The notes under the pieces were generated by a model. The model had not been told where the DNA came from. It worked only from the letters and a program-made list of their open reading frames with translations, and ran no database searches. Both the position numbers and the translations under genes were made by a program. Shown piece after piece: positions 33,147 through 41,952 of a DNA stretch of 64,000 bases (positions are counted from its first letter, which is position 1; each line of letters opens with the position of its first letter). Source of the stretch: Streptomyces sp. BK208 (GTDB lineage Bacteria > Actinomycetota > Actinomycetes > Streptomycetales > Streptomycetaceae); contig NZ_SOAV01000007.1 of NCBI RefSeq assembly GCF_004364245.1, positions 186,001 through 250,000 on the forward strand, read 5' to 3'.

Positions 33147-34175
33147 ATGGCGGTACGTGCGGCGGTGGCCGGAGCGAGCGGGTACGCGGGCGGTGAGCTG
33201 CTGCGTCTGCTCCTGACCCACCCCGAGGTCGAGATCGGCGCCCTGACCGGCAACTCCAACGCGGGACAGCGCCTCGGCGCGCTCCAACCGCACCTGCTGC
33301 CGCTGGCCGGCCGGGTGCTGGAGCCGACGACGCCGGAGGTGCTCGGCGGCCACGAGGTCGTCTTCCTCGCGCTGCCGCACGGGCAGTCCGCCGCCGTCGC
33401 CGAGCAGCTCGGCCCGGACGTCCTCGTCGTCGACATGGGCGCCGACTTCCGGCTCAGGGACGCGGCCGACTGGGAGGCGTTCTACGGCTCCCCGCACGCC
33501 GGCACCTGGCCCTACGGCCTCCCCGAACTTCCGGGTGGCCGCGCCGCGCTGGAGGGGTCCAAGCGCATCGCGGTGCCCGGTTGCTACCCCACCGCCGTCT
33601 CCCTGGCCCTCTTCCCGGCGTACGCCGCCGCGCTGGCCGAGCCCGAGGCGGTGATCGTCGCCGCCTCCGGCACCTCCGGCGCCGGCAAGGCGGCCAAGCC
33701 GCACCTGCTGGGCAGCGAGGTCATGGGCTCCATGTCGCCGTACGGCGTCGGCGGCGGCCACCGGCACACCCCCGAGATGATCCAGAACCTCGGCGCGGTC
33801 GCCGGCGAGCCGGTCACCGTCTCTTTCACGCCGACCCTCGCGCCCATGCCGCGCGGCATCCTCGCCACGTGCACCGCGAAGGCGAAGCCCGGGATCACCG
33901 CCGAGTCGGTGCGGGCCGCCTACGAGAAGGCCTTCGCCGACGAACCGTTCGTGCACCTGCTGCCCGAGGGGCAGTGGCCCGCGACCGCCTCCGTGTACGG
34001 CTCCAACGCCGTGCAGGTGCAGGTCGCGTACGACGCCGCCGCGGGCCGGATCATCGCCATCAGCGCCATCGACAACCTGGCCAAGGGCACCGCGGGCGGT
34101 GCCGTCCAGAGCATGAACATCGCCCTGGGTCTCGACGAGACCACCGGACTGACGACGATCGGAGTTGCGCCGTGA
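33147..34175 (+). CDS. argC: N-acetyl-gamma-glutamyl-phosphate reductase
   Basis: 342 residues: Rossmann start VAGASGYAGGELLRLL, the active Cys in VPGCYPT, GAGKAAKPHLL, and the His region GGGHRHTPEM. It makes N-acetylglutamate semialdehyde. The ATG follows AGGAGGAGGG. First gene of argCJBDR; its stop overlaps the argJ start by four bases. Confidence 0.98.
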   Translation: MAVRAAVAGASGYAGGELLRLLLTHPEVEIGALTGNSNAGQRLGALQPHLLPLAGRVLEPTTPEVLGGHEVVFLALPHGQSAAVAEQLGPDVLVVDMGADFRLRDAADWEAFYGSPHAGTWPYGLPELPGGRAALEGSKRIAVPGCYPTAVSLALFPAYAAALAEPEAVIVAASGTSGAGKAAKPHLLGSEVMGSMSPYGVGGGHRHTPEMIQNLGAVAGEPVTVSFTPTLAPMPRGILATCTAKAKPGITAESVRAAYEKAFADEPFVHLLPEGQWPATASVYGSNAVQVQVAYDAAAGRIIAISAIDNLAKGTAGGAVQSMNIALGLDETTGLTTIGVAP

Positions 34176-35323
34176 GTGTGACGGCAGCGAAGGGGTTCAC
34201 GGCGGCGGGCATCGCCGCCGGGATCAAGGAGAGCGGCAACCCGGACCTGGCCCTCGTGGTCAACACCGGCCCCCGACGCTCCGCCGCGGGCGTCTTCACC
34301 TCCAACCGCGTCAAGGCCGCGCCGGTCCTGTGGTCCGAGCAGGTCCTCAAGAGCGGCGAGCTGACCGCCGTCGTCCTCAACTCCGGCGGCGCCAACGCCT
34401 GCACCGGACCCAAGGGCTTCCAGGACACGCACGCCACCGCCGAGAAGGCCGCCGACGTGCTCGGGACGGGGGCGGGAGAGGTCGCCGTCTGCTCCACCGG
34501 GCTGATCGGTGTCCTGCTGCCCATGGACAAGCTGCTCCCGGGTGTGGAGACGGCCGCCGGGCAGCTCTCCGAGCACGGCGGCGAGAAGGCCGCCATCGCC
34601 ATCAAGACCACCGACACCGTGCACAAGACCTCCGTGGTGACGCGGGACGGCTGGACCGTCGGCGGCATGGCCAAGGGCGCGGGCATGCTCGCCCCCGGCC
34701 TCGCCACCATGCTCGTCGTGCTCACCACCGACGCCGACCTGGAGGCCGAGGTCCTGGACCGGGCCCTGCGCGCCGCCACCCGCGTCACCTTCGACCGGGT
34801 CGACTCCGACGGCTGCATGTCCACCAACGACACGGTGCTGCTGCTCGCCTCCGGCGCCTCCGGCGTCACTCCCGAGTACGCGGCGTTCGCCGAGGCCGTC
34901 CGCGCCGTCTGCGACGACCTCGGGCAGCAGCTCATCCGGGACGCCGAGGGCGCCAGCAAGGACATCAAGGTCGAGGTCGTGAACGCGGCGACCGAGGACG
35001 AGGCCGTGCGGGTGGGCCGCACCATCGCCCGCAACAACCTGCTCAAGTGCGCCCTCCACGGCGAGGACCCCAACTGGGGCCGCGTGCTCTCCGCCATCGG
35101 CACCACCGACGCCGCCTTCGAGCCGGACCGGCTCAACGTCGCCATCAACGGCGTCTGGGTCTGCAAGAACGGCGGTGTGGGAGAGGACCGCGAGCTGGTC
35201 GACATGCGCTACCGCGAGGTGCACATCGTCGCCGACCTCGCCGCGGGCGACGCCACCGCCACCATCTGGACCAACGACCTCACCGCCGACTACGTCCACG
35301 AGAACAGCGCGTACTCGTCATGA
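34172..35323 (+). CDS. argJ: Bifunctional glutamate N-acetyltransferase / amino-acid acetyltransferase (ornithine acetyltransferase)
   Basis: 383 residues. KGAGMLAPGLATMLVV contains the self-cleavage site before the nucleophile Thr of MLAPGLATML, which splits the protein into alpha and beta chains. Further motifs are STGLIGVLLPMD and CALHGEDPNWGR. It moves acetyl from acetylornithine to glutamate, closing the acetyl cycle. The GTG start overlaps the argC stop; its own stop overlaps the argB ATG (ATGA). Confidence 0.98.
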   Translation: MSVTAAKGFTAAGIAAGIKESGNPDLALVVNTGPRRSAAGVFTSNRVKAAPVLWSEQVLKSGELTAVVLNSGGANACTGPKGFQDTHATAEKAADVLGTGAGEVAVCSTGLIGVLLPMDKLLPGVETAAGQLSEHGGEKAAIAIKTTDTVHKTSVVTRDGWTVGGMAKGAGMLAPGLATMLVVLTTDADLEAEVLDRALRAATRVTFDRVDSDGCMSTNDTVLLLASGASGVTPEYAAFAEAVRAVCDDLGQQLIRDAEGASKDIKVEVVNAATEDEAVRVGRTIARNNLLKCALHGEDPNWGRVLSAIGTTDAAFEPDRLNVAINGVWVCKNGGVGEDRELVDMRYREVHIVADLAAGDATATIWTNDLTADYVHENSAYSS

Positions 35324-36228
35324 GCAGCGGACCCACGCGGAAGCACACCGCGCTCCCCAAGGCCCAGATCCTCATCGAGGCGCTGCCCTGGCTGACCCGG
35401 CACCACGGCAAAACCGTCGTCATCAAGTTCGGCGGCAACGCCATGATCGACGAGGACCTCAAGGCCGCCTTCGCCCAGGACGTCGTCTTCCTGCGCCACG
35501 CCGGCCTCAAGCCCGTCGTCGTGCACGGCGGCGGCCCGCAGATCAGCGCCGCCCTCGACCGGCACGGCATCGTCAGCGAGTTCAAGGCCGGCCTGCGCGT
35601 CACCACCGAGGACGCCATGGACGTCGTACGGATGGTGCTGGCCGGGCAGGTGCAGCGTGAGCTGGTCGGCCTGCTCAACCAGCACGGACCGCTCGCCGTC
35701 GGCCTCACCGGCGAGGACGCGCACACCCTCACCGCCACCAAGCACCAGCCCGAGATCGACGGCGCGCTCGTCGACATCGGCCGGGTCGGCGAGATCACCG
35801 CCATCGACACCGGCGCCATCGAGGCCCTGCTGGCCGACGGCCGCATCCCGGTCGTCTCGTCCATCGCCCGCTCCCAGGACGATCACCATGTCTACAACGT
35901 CAATGCTGATACGGCGGCTGCGGCACTCGCTGCGGCGCTCGGCGCCGAGACTCTCATGGTCCTCACCGACGTCGAGGGCCTCTACGAGGACTGGCCGAAC
36001 TCCGACGAGGTGATCAGCCGCCTCACCGCCACCCAGCTGGAGAAACTGCTGCCCGACCTGTCCTCCGGCATGGTGCCGAAGATGGAGGGCTGCCTGCACG
36101 CCGTGCGGGGCGGCGTCACCACCGCCCGGGTCATCGACGGCCGGGTCCAGCACTCGATCCTGCTGGAGATCTTCACCGACGAAGGCATCGGCACGATGGT
36201 CGTGCCGGACGAACAGGGGGAGTCGTGA
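35320..36228 (+). CDS. argB: Acetylglutamate kinase
   Basis: A 302-residue amino acid kinase: VVIKFGGNAMID, VVVHGGGPQIS, HVYNVNADTAAAALA and the C-terminal MVPKMEGCLHAV. It phosphorylates N-acetylglutamate. The hexameric, arginine-inhibited type has an N-terminal helix; the 25-residue N-terminal extension here (LPKAQILIEALPWL) fits that type, so feedback inhibition is likely. Overlaps argJ and argD by four bases each. Confidence 0.98.
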   Translation: MSSGPTRKHTALPKAQILIEALPWLTRHHGKTVVIKFGGNAMIDEDLKAAFAQDVVFLRHAGLKPVVVHGGGPQISAALDRHGIVSEFKAGLRVTTEDAMDVVRMVLAGQVQRELVGLLNQHGPLAVGLTGEDAHTLTATKHQPEIDGALVDIGRVGEITAIDTGAIEALLADGRIPVVSSIARSQDDHHVYNVNADTAAAALAAALGAETLMVLTDVEGLYEDWPNSDEVISRLTATQLEKLLPDLSSGMVPKMEGCLHAVRGGVTTARVIDGRVQHSILLEIFTDEGIGTMVVPDEQGES

Positions 36229-37433
36229 GCAACGCGGAGCTGACCGAGCGGTGGCAGGGCACCCTCATGAACAACTACGGCACACCGCGCCTGCCCCTGG
36301 TACGCGGCGAGGGTTCCCGGCTCTGGGACGCCGACGGCAACGAGTACCTCGACTTCGTCGGCGGCATCGCGGTCAACGCGCTCGGCCACGCCCACCCGGC
36401 GGTGGTCGACGCCGTGAGCCGGCAGATCGCCTCCCTCGGCCACGTCTCCAACCTCTTCATCGCCGAGCCGCCCGTCGCCCTCGCCGAACGGCTGCTCCAG
36501 CGCTTCGGCCGCGACGGCAAGGTGTTCTTCTGCAACTCCGGTGCCGAGGCCAACGAGGGCGCCTTCAAGATCGGCCGGCTGACCGGCCGGCCGCACATGG
36601 TCGCCACCGACGGCGGTTTCCACGGCCGCACCATGGGCGCCCTGGCGCTGACCGGTCAGCCCGGCAAGCAGGAGCCGTTCCTGCCGCTGCCCGGCGACGT
36701 GACGCACGTGCCCTACGGCGACCCGCAGGCGCTGGCCGCGGCGGTCACCGAGGAGACGGCACTGGTCGTCATCGAACCGATCCAGGGCGAGAACGGCGTC
36801 GTCGTCCCGCCCCCCGGCTATCTGAAGGCGGCCCGCGCGATCACCGCCGCCACCGGTGCGCTGCTCGTCCTGGACGAGGTGCAGACCGGCGTCGGCCGGA
36901 CCGGGCACTGGTTCGAGTACCAGGCCCACGAGGGCGTCCTGCCGGACGTCGTCACCCTCGCCAAGGGCCTCGGCGGCGGACTGCCCCTCGGCGCGACGGT
37001 CGCCTTCGGCCGCGCCGCCGACCTGCTCCGGCCCGGCCAGCACGGCACCACCTTCGGCGGCAACCCGGTCGCCTGCGCCGCCGGACTCGCCGTCCTCGAC
37101 ACCATCGCGGACGAGGGTCTCCTGGACAACGTCAAGCGGCAGGGCGAGAGGCTCCGGGACGGAGTCGAGGCACTGGGCCACCCGCTGGTCGCCCACGTCC
37201 GGGGCGCCGGACTGCTCCTGGGTATCGTGCTCACCGAGCCGCTCGCCGCCCAGGTGCAGCAGGCGGCTCAGGACGCCGGAATCCTGGTGAACGCGCCCGC
37301 GCCCGATGTCGTACGGCTGATGCCCGCGCTGAACCTCGGCGACGACGTGGTGGAGGCGTTCCTCGGGGCGCTGCCCGGCGTCCTCGACCAGGCCGCCGAG
37401 ACGGCCCACGGGGACGGACGATCCGGAGAATGA
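36225..37433 (+). CDS. argD: Acetylornithine aminotransferase
   Basis: A 402-residue class III PLP aminotransferase: FCNSGAEANEGAFKIGR, LVLDEVQTGVGRTG, the Schiff-base Lys in VTLAKGLGGG, and GTTFGGNPVACAA. It converts N-acetylglutamate semialdehyde to acetylornithine. The GTG start overlaps the argB stop; the argR start is seven bases after its stop. Confidence 0.98.
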   Translation: MSNAELTERWQGTLMNNYGTPRLPLVRGEGSRLWDADGNEYLDFVGGIAVNALGHAHPAVVDAVSRQIASLGHVSNLFIAEPPVALAERLLQRFGRDGKVFFCNSGAEANEGAFKIGRLTGRPHMVATDGGFHGRTMGALALTGQPGKQEPFLPLPGDVTHVPYGDPQALAAAVTEETALVVIEPIQGENGVVVPPPGYLKAARAITAATGALLVLDEVQTGVGRTGHWFEYQAHEGVLPDVVTLAKGLGGGLPLGATVAFGRAADLLRPGQHGTTFGGNPVACAAGLAVLDTIADEGLLDNVKRQGERLRDGVEALGHPLVAHVRGAGLLLGIVLTEPLAAQVQQAAQDAGILVNAPAPDVVRLMPALNLGDDVVEAFLGALPGVLDQAAETAHGDGRSGE

Positions 37434-37440
37434 GACGACG

Positions 37441-37980
37441 ATGAGCCACGCGCAGGAGCACGAGCAGACGGCCGGGCCCGCCCTGCCGCAGACCCGCACC
37501 GCACGCCACCGCCGGATCGTGGACATCCTCAACCGGCAGGCGGTGCGCTCGCAGAGCCAGCTGGCGAAGCTGCTCGCCGACGACGGGCTCACCGTCACCC
37601 AGGCGACGCTCTCCCGGGACCTGGACGAGCTGAACGCGGTCAAGATCCGCAACACCGAGGGCGACCTCATCTACGCGGTGCCCAGCGAGGGCGGCTTCCG
37701 CACCCCGCGGGCCCCGCTCGGGGAGTCGGCCAAGGAGGAGCGGATGCGGCGGCTCTCCGCGGAGCTGCTGATCTCGGCGGAGGCGTCGGCGAACCTCGTG
37801 GTCCTGCGCACCCCTCCGGGGGCGGCGCAGTTCCTCGCCTCGGCGATCGACCAGGCGGAACTGCACGACATCCTCGGGACGATCGCGGGCGACGACACGC
37901 TGATGCTGATCAGCCGGGAGCCGACGGGCGGACAGGCCCTGGCGGACCACTTGCTGCGGTTGGCCCAGAACGGGGGCTGA
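37441..37980 (+). CDS. argR: Arginine repressor
   Basis: 179 residues. The N-terminal winged helix (RTARHRRIVDILNRQAVRSQ, VTQATLSRDLDEL) is followed by the C-terminal oligomerisation and arginine-binding domain (ASAIDQAELHDILGTIAGDD). It represses arg genes at ARG boxes when arginine is high, and its own operon and argH here both carry such boxes. Last gene of the operon, followed by a terminator-like repeat. Confidence 0.97.
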   Translation: MSHAQEHEQTAGPALPQTRTARHRRIVDILNRQAVRSQSQLAKLLADDGLTVTQATLSRDLDELNAVKIRNTEGDLIYAVPSEGGFRTPRAPLGESAKEERMRRLSAELLISAEASANLVVLRTPPGAAQFLASAIDQAELHDILGTIAGDDTLMLISREPTGGQALADHLLRLAQNGG

Positions 37981-38070
37981 CGGGGGCTGTGCGGTGGCCC
38001 GCCGCCCGCGGGCACGCGGTGGCCGGTCGCGCCGCGGCTGCGGGGTCGTGCCGCCGGGGCGATGGGGGTT

Positions 38071-38105
38071 TCCCCGCTCGAGCGAAGCCGAGAGTGGGGG
38101 AGGGT
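38071..38105. terminator. Hairpin between convergent argR and apbE (Streptomyces repeat)
   Basis: TCCCCGCTCG and CGAGAGTGGGGGA pair around AGCGAAGC, followed by GGGTGGGC. I recognise this element from many Streptomyces intergenic regions. It lies in the 172-base gap between two converging operons. Confidence 0.65.
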
Positions 38106-38152
38106 GGGCGCAGCGGCACCCCGCCGACGCGGTGAGTGCCGACGCCGGTACC

Positions 38153-38956
38153 TCAGCCCAGTCGAGCCGCCAGCCCTCCGGTCCACCGCACCTCGTCCCC
38201 CGCCGTGATCAACAGCGCCTCCACGCCCTCCAGCGACTCCAGCCATCGCAGCCCCTCCCGCGCCCCCATCGCGAACGCGGCCGTCGCCCAGCAGTCCGCC
38301 CACGTCAGCCGGGGTGCCACCACCGTCACGGACAGCAGGTCGGTCACCGCCGAGCGCCCGGTGCGCGGATCGACGACATGCGCGCCCCGCTCGGCGGAAC
38401 CGGACGTCGCCACGGCCAGCTCCGCCGCCCCCGCCGCCGAGACGACCGCCGCGAGCCCGCCCGGCCGCAGCGGATCCGACACACCGACCCGCCACGGCCG
38501 CTCCGCACCCGGCGTCCCGAGCAACTGCACGTCCCCGCCGCCGTTGACGCTGACACCCCGCACGCCCGCGGCCGCCGCGATCCGCCGCGCGGCACGCTCC
38601 ACGGCCCAGCCCTTGACGATCCCGGTCGGGTCGAGCCGCCCCTCGTACCGGGTGCTGAACCAGCCGTCGCTCACCCGCTCCGCCTCGGCCGCGAGCTCCA
38701 GCACCTCGGCGACCTCCGGCGCGCACGCGTCGACGGTCAGCTCGCCGCGCGCAAGGCGGGAGATCTCGCTGCCGTCCCGGTAGGTGCTGAACACCTCGTC
38801 GGCCCGGTGCAGAGCGGCGACCGCGTCGTCCAGCGCCGCCCGTACGGCCGCGGGTTCCCCGCCGCGGACGTCGAAGGAGAAGACGGTCCCCATCGTCTCC
38901 TCCACGTGACGCACCGCGGCCGGAGCCCCGGCGGACCCGGCCGCCGGGTCAGCCAC
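38153..38956 (-). CDS. apbE: FAD:protein FMN transferase
   Basis: 267 residues: ETMGTVFSFDV, STYRDGSEISRLARGE, RLDPTGIVKGWAVERAA, VSVNGGGDVQLLG, and the C-terminal ADCWATAAFAMGA. ApbE enzymes attach FMN to a Thr in the SGAT motif of exported flavoproteins. The GTG start at 38956 lies inside the 3' end of the upstream FMN-binding gene (8-base overlap), so enzyme and substrate are coupled. No clear signal peptide is visible. Confidence 0.93.
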   Translation of the reverse strand: MADPAAGSAGAPAAVRHVEETMGTVFSFDVRGGEPAAVRAALDDAVAALHRADEVFSTYRDGSEISRLARGELTVDACAPEVAEVLELAAEAERVSDGWFSTRYEGRLDPTGIVKGWAVERAARRIAAAAGVRGVSVNGGGDVQLLGTPGAERPWRVGVSDPLRPGGLAAVVSAAGAAELAVATSGSAERGAHVVDPRTGRSAVTDLLSVTVVAPRLTWADCWATAAFAMGAREGLRWLESLEGVEALLITAGDEVRWTGGLAARLG

Positions 38957-39731
38957 CGGCCCGGTCCAGTGCCGACTGGAGGGACTGCCGGTATCCGGCG
39001 CTGGTGTAGGTGGCGCCGGAGACCGCGTCGATGTCGGCGGTGCCCGCGGCGACGGCGGCCCGGTTGAGCTCGGGTACGGCGTCGGCGGTGACCTGGTCGC
39101 TGCGGCCGCCCCTGGGCGCTTGGAGGGCCTCGACGTCGGTGATCTTCCCGCCGCTGACGGTGACCCGGACCTGCACGGGCCCGTACTGCGTCTGCGCGGC
39201 GTCCCCGGTGAGGACCTGGGTGCCCTGCCGGATGCCGGCGGCGCCGCCCGAGGCGTCCGCGGCGGCCCCGGAGTCCGCCTTGTCCGCCGCGGCCGCCTTG
39301 TCGAGCGCCGACTGGAGGGACTGCCGGTATCCGGCGCTGGTGTAGGTGGCGCCGGAGACCGCGTCGATGTCGGCGGTGCCCGCGGCGACGGCGGCGCGGT
39401 TGAGCTCGGGCACGGCGTCCGCGGTGACCCGGTCGCTCTGCCCGCCCCTCGGCGCCTGCACGGCCTCGGCCCCGGTGATCTTCCCGCCGCTCACCGTCAG
39501 CCGGACCTGCACGGGACCGTACCGGGTGTCGGCCGCGTCACCCGTGACCGTGCCGGCCCCGGCGCCCCGCCCGCCCTGCGGCGACTGGGCGGCCACGGGC
39601 GGAGCGGCGCCGCCGGCCGCCGAGGCGGAGCCCGGGTCGGACGCCGGTTTGAGCGACAGCAGCAGCACGATCCCGGACACGGTCGCGGCCCCGGCGAGCA
39701 CGGCACGCCGAACGGGGTGGCTCTTCCTCAT
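38949..39731 (-). CDS. Exported protein with two tandem FMN-binding domains
   Basis: 260 residues. A membrane anchor or signal (residues 9-27) is followed by two FMN-binding domains exactly 112 residues apart. Each carries the ApbE flavinylation motif DAVSGAT, with acceptor Thr129 and Thr241. The linker is Ala/Asp/Gly-rich. The two domains are nearly the same, and about 90 bases (38971 onward and 39307 onward) are identical at DNA level. It probably carries electrons on covalent FMN outside the membrane between the ferric-reductase-like protein upstream and an unknown acceptor. Confidence 0.9.
   Translation of the reverse strand: MRKSHPVRRAVLAGAATVSGIVLLLSLKPASDPGSASAAGGAAPPVAAQSPQGGRGAGAGTVTGDAADTRYGPVQVRLTVSGGKITGAEAVQAPRGGQSDRVTADAVPELNRAAVAAGTADIDAVSGATYTSAGYRQSLQSALDKAAAADKADSGAAADASGGAAGIRQGTQVLTGDAAQTQYGPVQVRVTVSGGKITDVEALQAPRGGRSDQVTADAVPELNRAAVAAGTADIDAVSGATYTSAGYRQSLQSALDRAGG
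38971..39456. repeat. Duplicated FMN-binding domain coding segment, 336-bp offset
   Basis: The segment starting at 38971 recurs at 39307. The first 90 or so bases match exactly, including synonymous positions, then differences accumulate. The 336-bp offset keeps frame. Confidence 0.85.
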
Positions 39732-39758
39732 CTGTGCTGGACTCCCGATGTCCGTCGC

Positions 39759-41141
39759 TCACATCTCGAACGACTCGTGGTGGATACGGCGAGCGGGGAC
39801 CCCCGCGCCGCGCAGTGCCTCGTACACCGACTGGGCGAAACCGGGCGGCCCGCACAGGAAGACGTCGTGGCGCTCGACGTCCGGGATCTTCCGGGCCAGG
39901 GTCTCGGCCGAGATGTCCGGGCGCTCCCCGTCCGGGCTGTTGACCGCGTACATCAACCGGGCCCCGCGCTCGTCGGCGATCCCGGCCAGCTCGTCCCAGA
40001 GCGCCAGGTCCTGGGTGCTGTTGGCCCGGTACAGCAGCGTGATGTCGCCGGACGCGCCCGGCAGCGTCTCGAACAGCGCCCGCATCGGCGTGATCCCGAC
40101 CCCGCCCGCCACCAGCAGCACCTTGCCGCGGCTGCGGCGCTGCGCGGTCAGGGCGCCGTACGGGCCCTCCGCCCACACCCGGGTGCCGGGCGTCAGCTCG
40201 CGCAGCCGGGCGCTGTGGTCGCCGATCGCCTTCACGGTGATCCGGAGCATGTCCGGGCGCGGCGCCGCCGACAGCGAGTACGGGTGGGAGCTGAACCGCA
40301 TGCCCGGTGCCAGGAACCGCCACCGGAAGAACTGCCCCGCCTCCGCGCCCATCCGGTGCAGCCGTCGCCCGCCGATGAGCACCGACACGATGCCCGGCGT
40401 CTCCTCGATCACCGCCTCGACCCGCATCCGGTGCCGCAGGTTGAGGCGCAGGGGGGTCAGCACCCGGTACCAAAGGACCAGCGCGGTCACCGACCCGTAC
40501 AGCGCGTACCAGACGGTCCCGGCGACCGGCTCGACGGCGAACTCGTTGCCGGTGGTCAGCTGGTGCCAGAAGGTCAGGAACACCGCCGCGTACGTGAGGA
40601 GGTGCACGTGGTACCAGGCGTCGTAGGGGATGCGGCGGCGGACGGGCCCGGCGGACAGCAGCCCGATGACGACCAGCAGGCCGGTGCCGACGGCCGCCTT
40701 GCCCATGTCCGGCAGCTGGTTCACGGAGTCCACGGTCTGCGCGACGACGTCGCCGAGGCCCTTGCCGGCCTGTGCCGCGTACCCCCACATGATCAGGAAG
40801 ACGTGGGCGAGGACCAGGCAGAGGGTGTAGCGGCCGGTCAGGGCGTGCCAGCGGGCCACCCGGTCCGAGCCCACCCGGCGCTCCAGCGCGGGCACGCGCG
40901 CCATCTGGAGCACCACCAGCGCCATCAGGTACCCGGCGAGCAGACCGGTGATCCGGCCCGCGCCGAGGATCCTGCCGGTGTCGTCGGAGATGGCGGGCGT
41001 GTTGCGCCACCACAGCCACAACACGCCCGCCGCGCCCGCCCAGACGGCGAGCAGCAGGGGGACGGCGGGGGAGCGGCGCGGACGGATGCGCCGCATCGTC
41101 TGACGGCGGGCGGCACGGCCGCCGGCGAGCGTGGTGGTCAC
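39759..41141 (-). CDS. Ferric reductase-like transmembrane flavocytochrome
   Basis: 460 residues. Six or so membrane helices (about 20-210) carry paired His typical of b-haem ligation (RWHALTGRYTLCLVLAH and WYHVHLLTYAAVFLTFWH). An FAD domain (HPYSLSAAP) and an NAD(P)H domain (GGVGITPM, CGPPGFAQS) follow. It would pass electrons from cytosolic NAD(P)H across the membrane. The GTG start at 41141 is preceded by CGGAGGAACC. First gene of the operon with the FMN-binding protein and ApbE; 27 bases separate it from the next gene. Confidence 0.92.
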   Translation of the reverse strand: MTTTLAGGRAARRQTMRRIRPRRSPAVPLLLAVWAGAAGVLWLWWRNTPAISDDTGRILGAGRITGLLAGYLMALVVLQMARVPALERRVGSDRVARWHALTGRYTLCLVLAHVFLIMWGYAAQAGKGLGDVVAQTVDSVNQLPDMGKAAVGTGLLVVIGLLSAGPVRRRIPYDAWYHVHLLTYAAVFLTFWHQLTTGNEFAVEPVAGTVWYALYGSVTALVLWYRVLTPLRLNLRHRMRVEAVIEETPGIVSVLIGGRRLHRMGAEAGQFFRWRFLAPGMRFSSHPYSLSAAPRPDMLRITVKAIGDHSARLRELTPGTRVWAEGPYGALTAQRRSRGKVLLVAGGVGITPMRALFETLPGASGDITLLYRANSTQDLALWDELAGIADERGARLMYAVNSPDGERPDISAETLARKIPDVERHDVFLCGPPGFAQSVYEALRGAGVPARRIHHESFEM

Positions 41142-41229
41142 GGTTCCTCCGTGGGGACTTGACCCTTGGCCCACAGATACGCGCCGCACCGGGCGAGCGT
41201 TCAGCCCGTACCGGTCGTGCCGTCCGCGT

Positions 41230-41949
41230 TCAGTAGCGGGTGATCGCGGTCTTCCCGCCCGAGGTGCCGATCGCGATGTGCGGCCGCTCGGCGGGCTCGG
41301 CCCAGCGCAGGATCCGCCGCATCGCCTCCTTCGGCACCGACACGCACCCGGCCGTCGCCCCGCGCCCGTCGACGTGCAGGAAGATGCCCGCACCGCGACC
41401 GCGCACCGGACGGTCGTAGTTGAAACCGACGACCAGGGCGTGCGCGTACTGGGCCGAGTAGGTGATCAGGTGCTCGGCCTCGGTGGCGCGGCAGTCGGCG
41501 GGGCGCGGCTCGGTCCAGCGGTTGTAGGAGCGGGAGGCGTTGTCCTGGCACCACCAGGAGTCCTGGCGGACCGGACGGTAGCGGTACGCCGTCCCGCGCG
41601 GCGCGGGCTCGATGCCGAAGGCGTAGGGCAGGGCGTAGAGGCCGGTCGGCGTGGTGTTCGTGCCCTGGACGCGGCTCGCGCCCTCGGTGAGCCCGCCCGA
41701 GCCGAAGCGGGCGGGGGCGGAGCCCGCCCTCACCCAGCGCCCGTCGCCGCCGCCCCGGCGGTCCCACCAGGTGACGGTGCCGGTGGTCGAGCCGGTGTCC
41801 GGCGCGACGGCGGTGATCAGCTGGGTGCCGCCGCCGGTCGTTGCCATCCGGGCCGGCAGCGGCCGGGGTGCGGACCCGCCGGCGGGGGCGGCACCGAGGG
41901 CGAGGAGGGAGGCGGAGAGGAGGGCGGCGACGACGACACCGGGGCGCAT
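41230..41949 (-). CDS. Secreted L,D-transpeptidase-like (YkuD-domain) protein
   Basis: 239 residues: signal peptide (1-26), then a YkuD domain with the catalytic pattern IFLHVDGRGATAGCVSVP, nucleophile Cys in the AGCVS segment and His in FLHVD. Also TPTGLYALPYAFGI and WWCQDNASRSYNRW. Such enzymes crosslink peptidoglycan 3-3 or attach proteins. It starts three bases after the upstream PNPOx-like gene stop, so the two form an operon. Confidence 0.85.
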   Translation of the reverse strand: MRPGVVVAALLSASLLALGAAPAGGSAPRPLPARMATTGGGTQLITAVAPDTGSTTGTVTWWDRRGGGDGRWVRAGSAPARFGSGGLTEGASRVQGTNTTPTGLYALPYAFGIEPAPRGTAYRYRPVRQDSWWCQDNASRSYNRWTEPRPADCRATEAEHLITYSAQYAHALVVGFNYDRPVRGRGAGIFLHVDGRGATAGCVSVPKEAMRRILRWAEPAERPHIAIGTSGGKTAITRY

Positions 41950-41952
41950 GGC

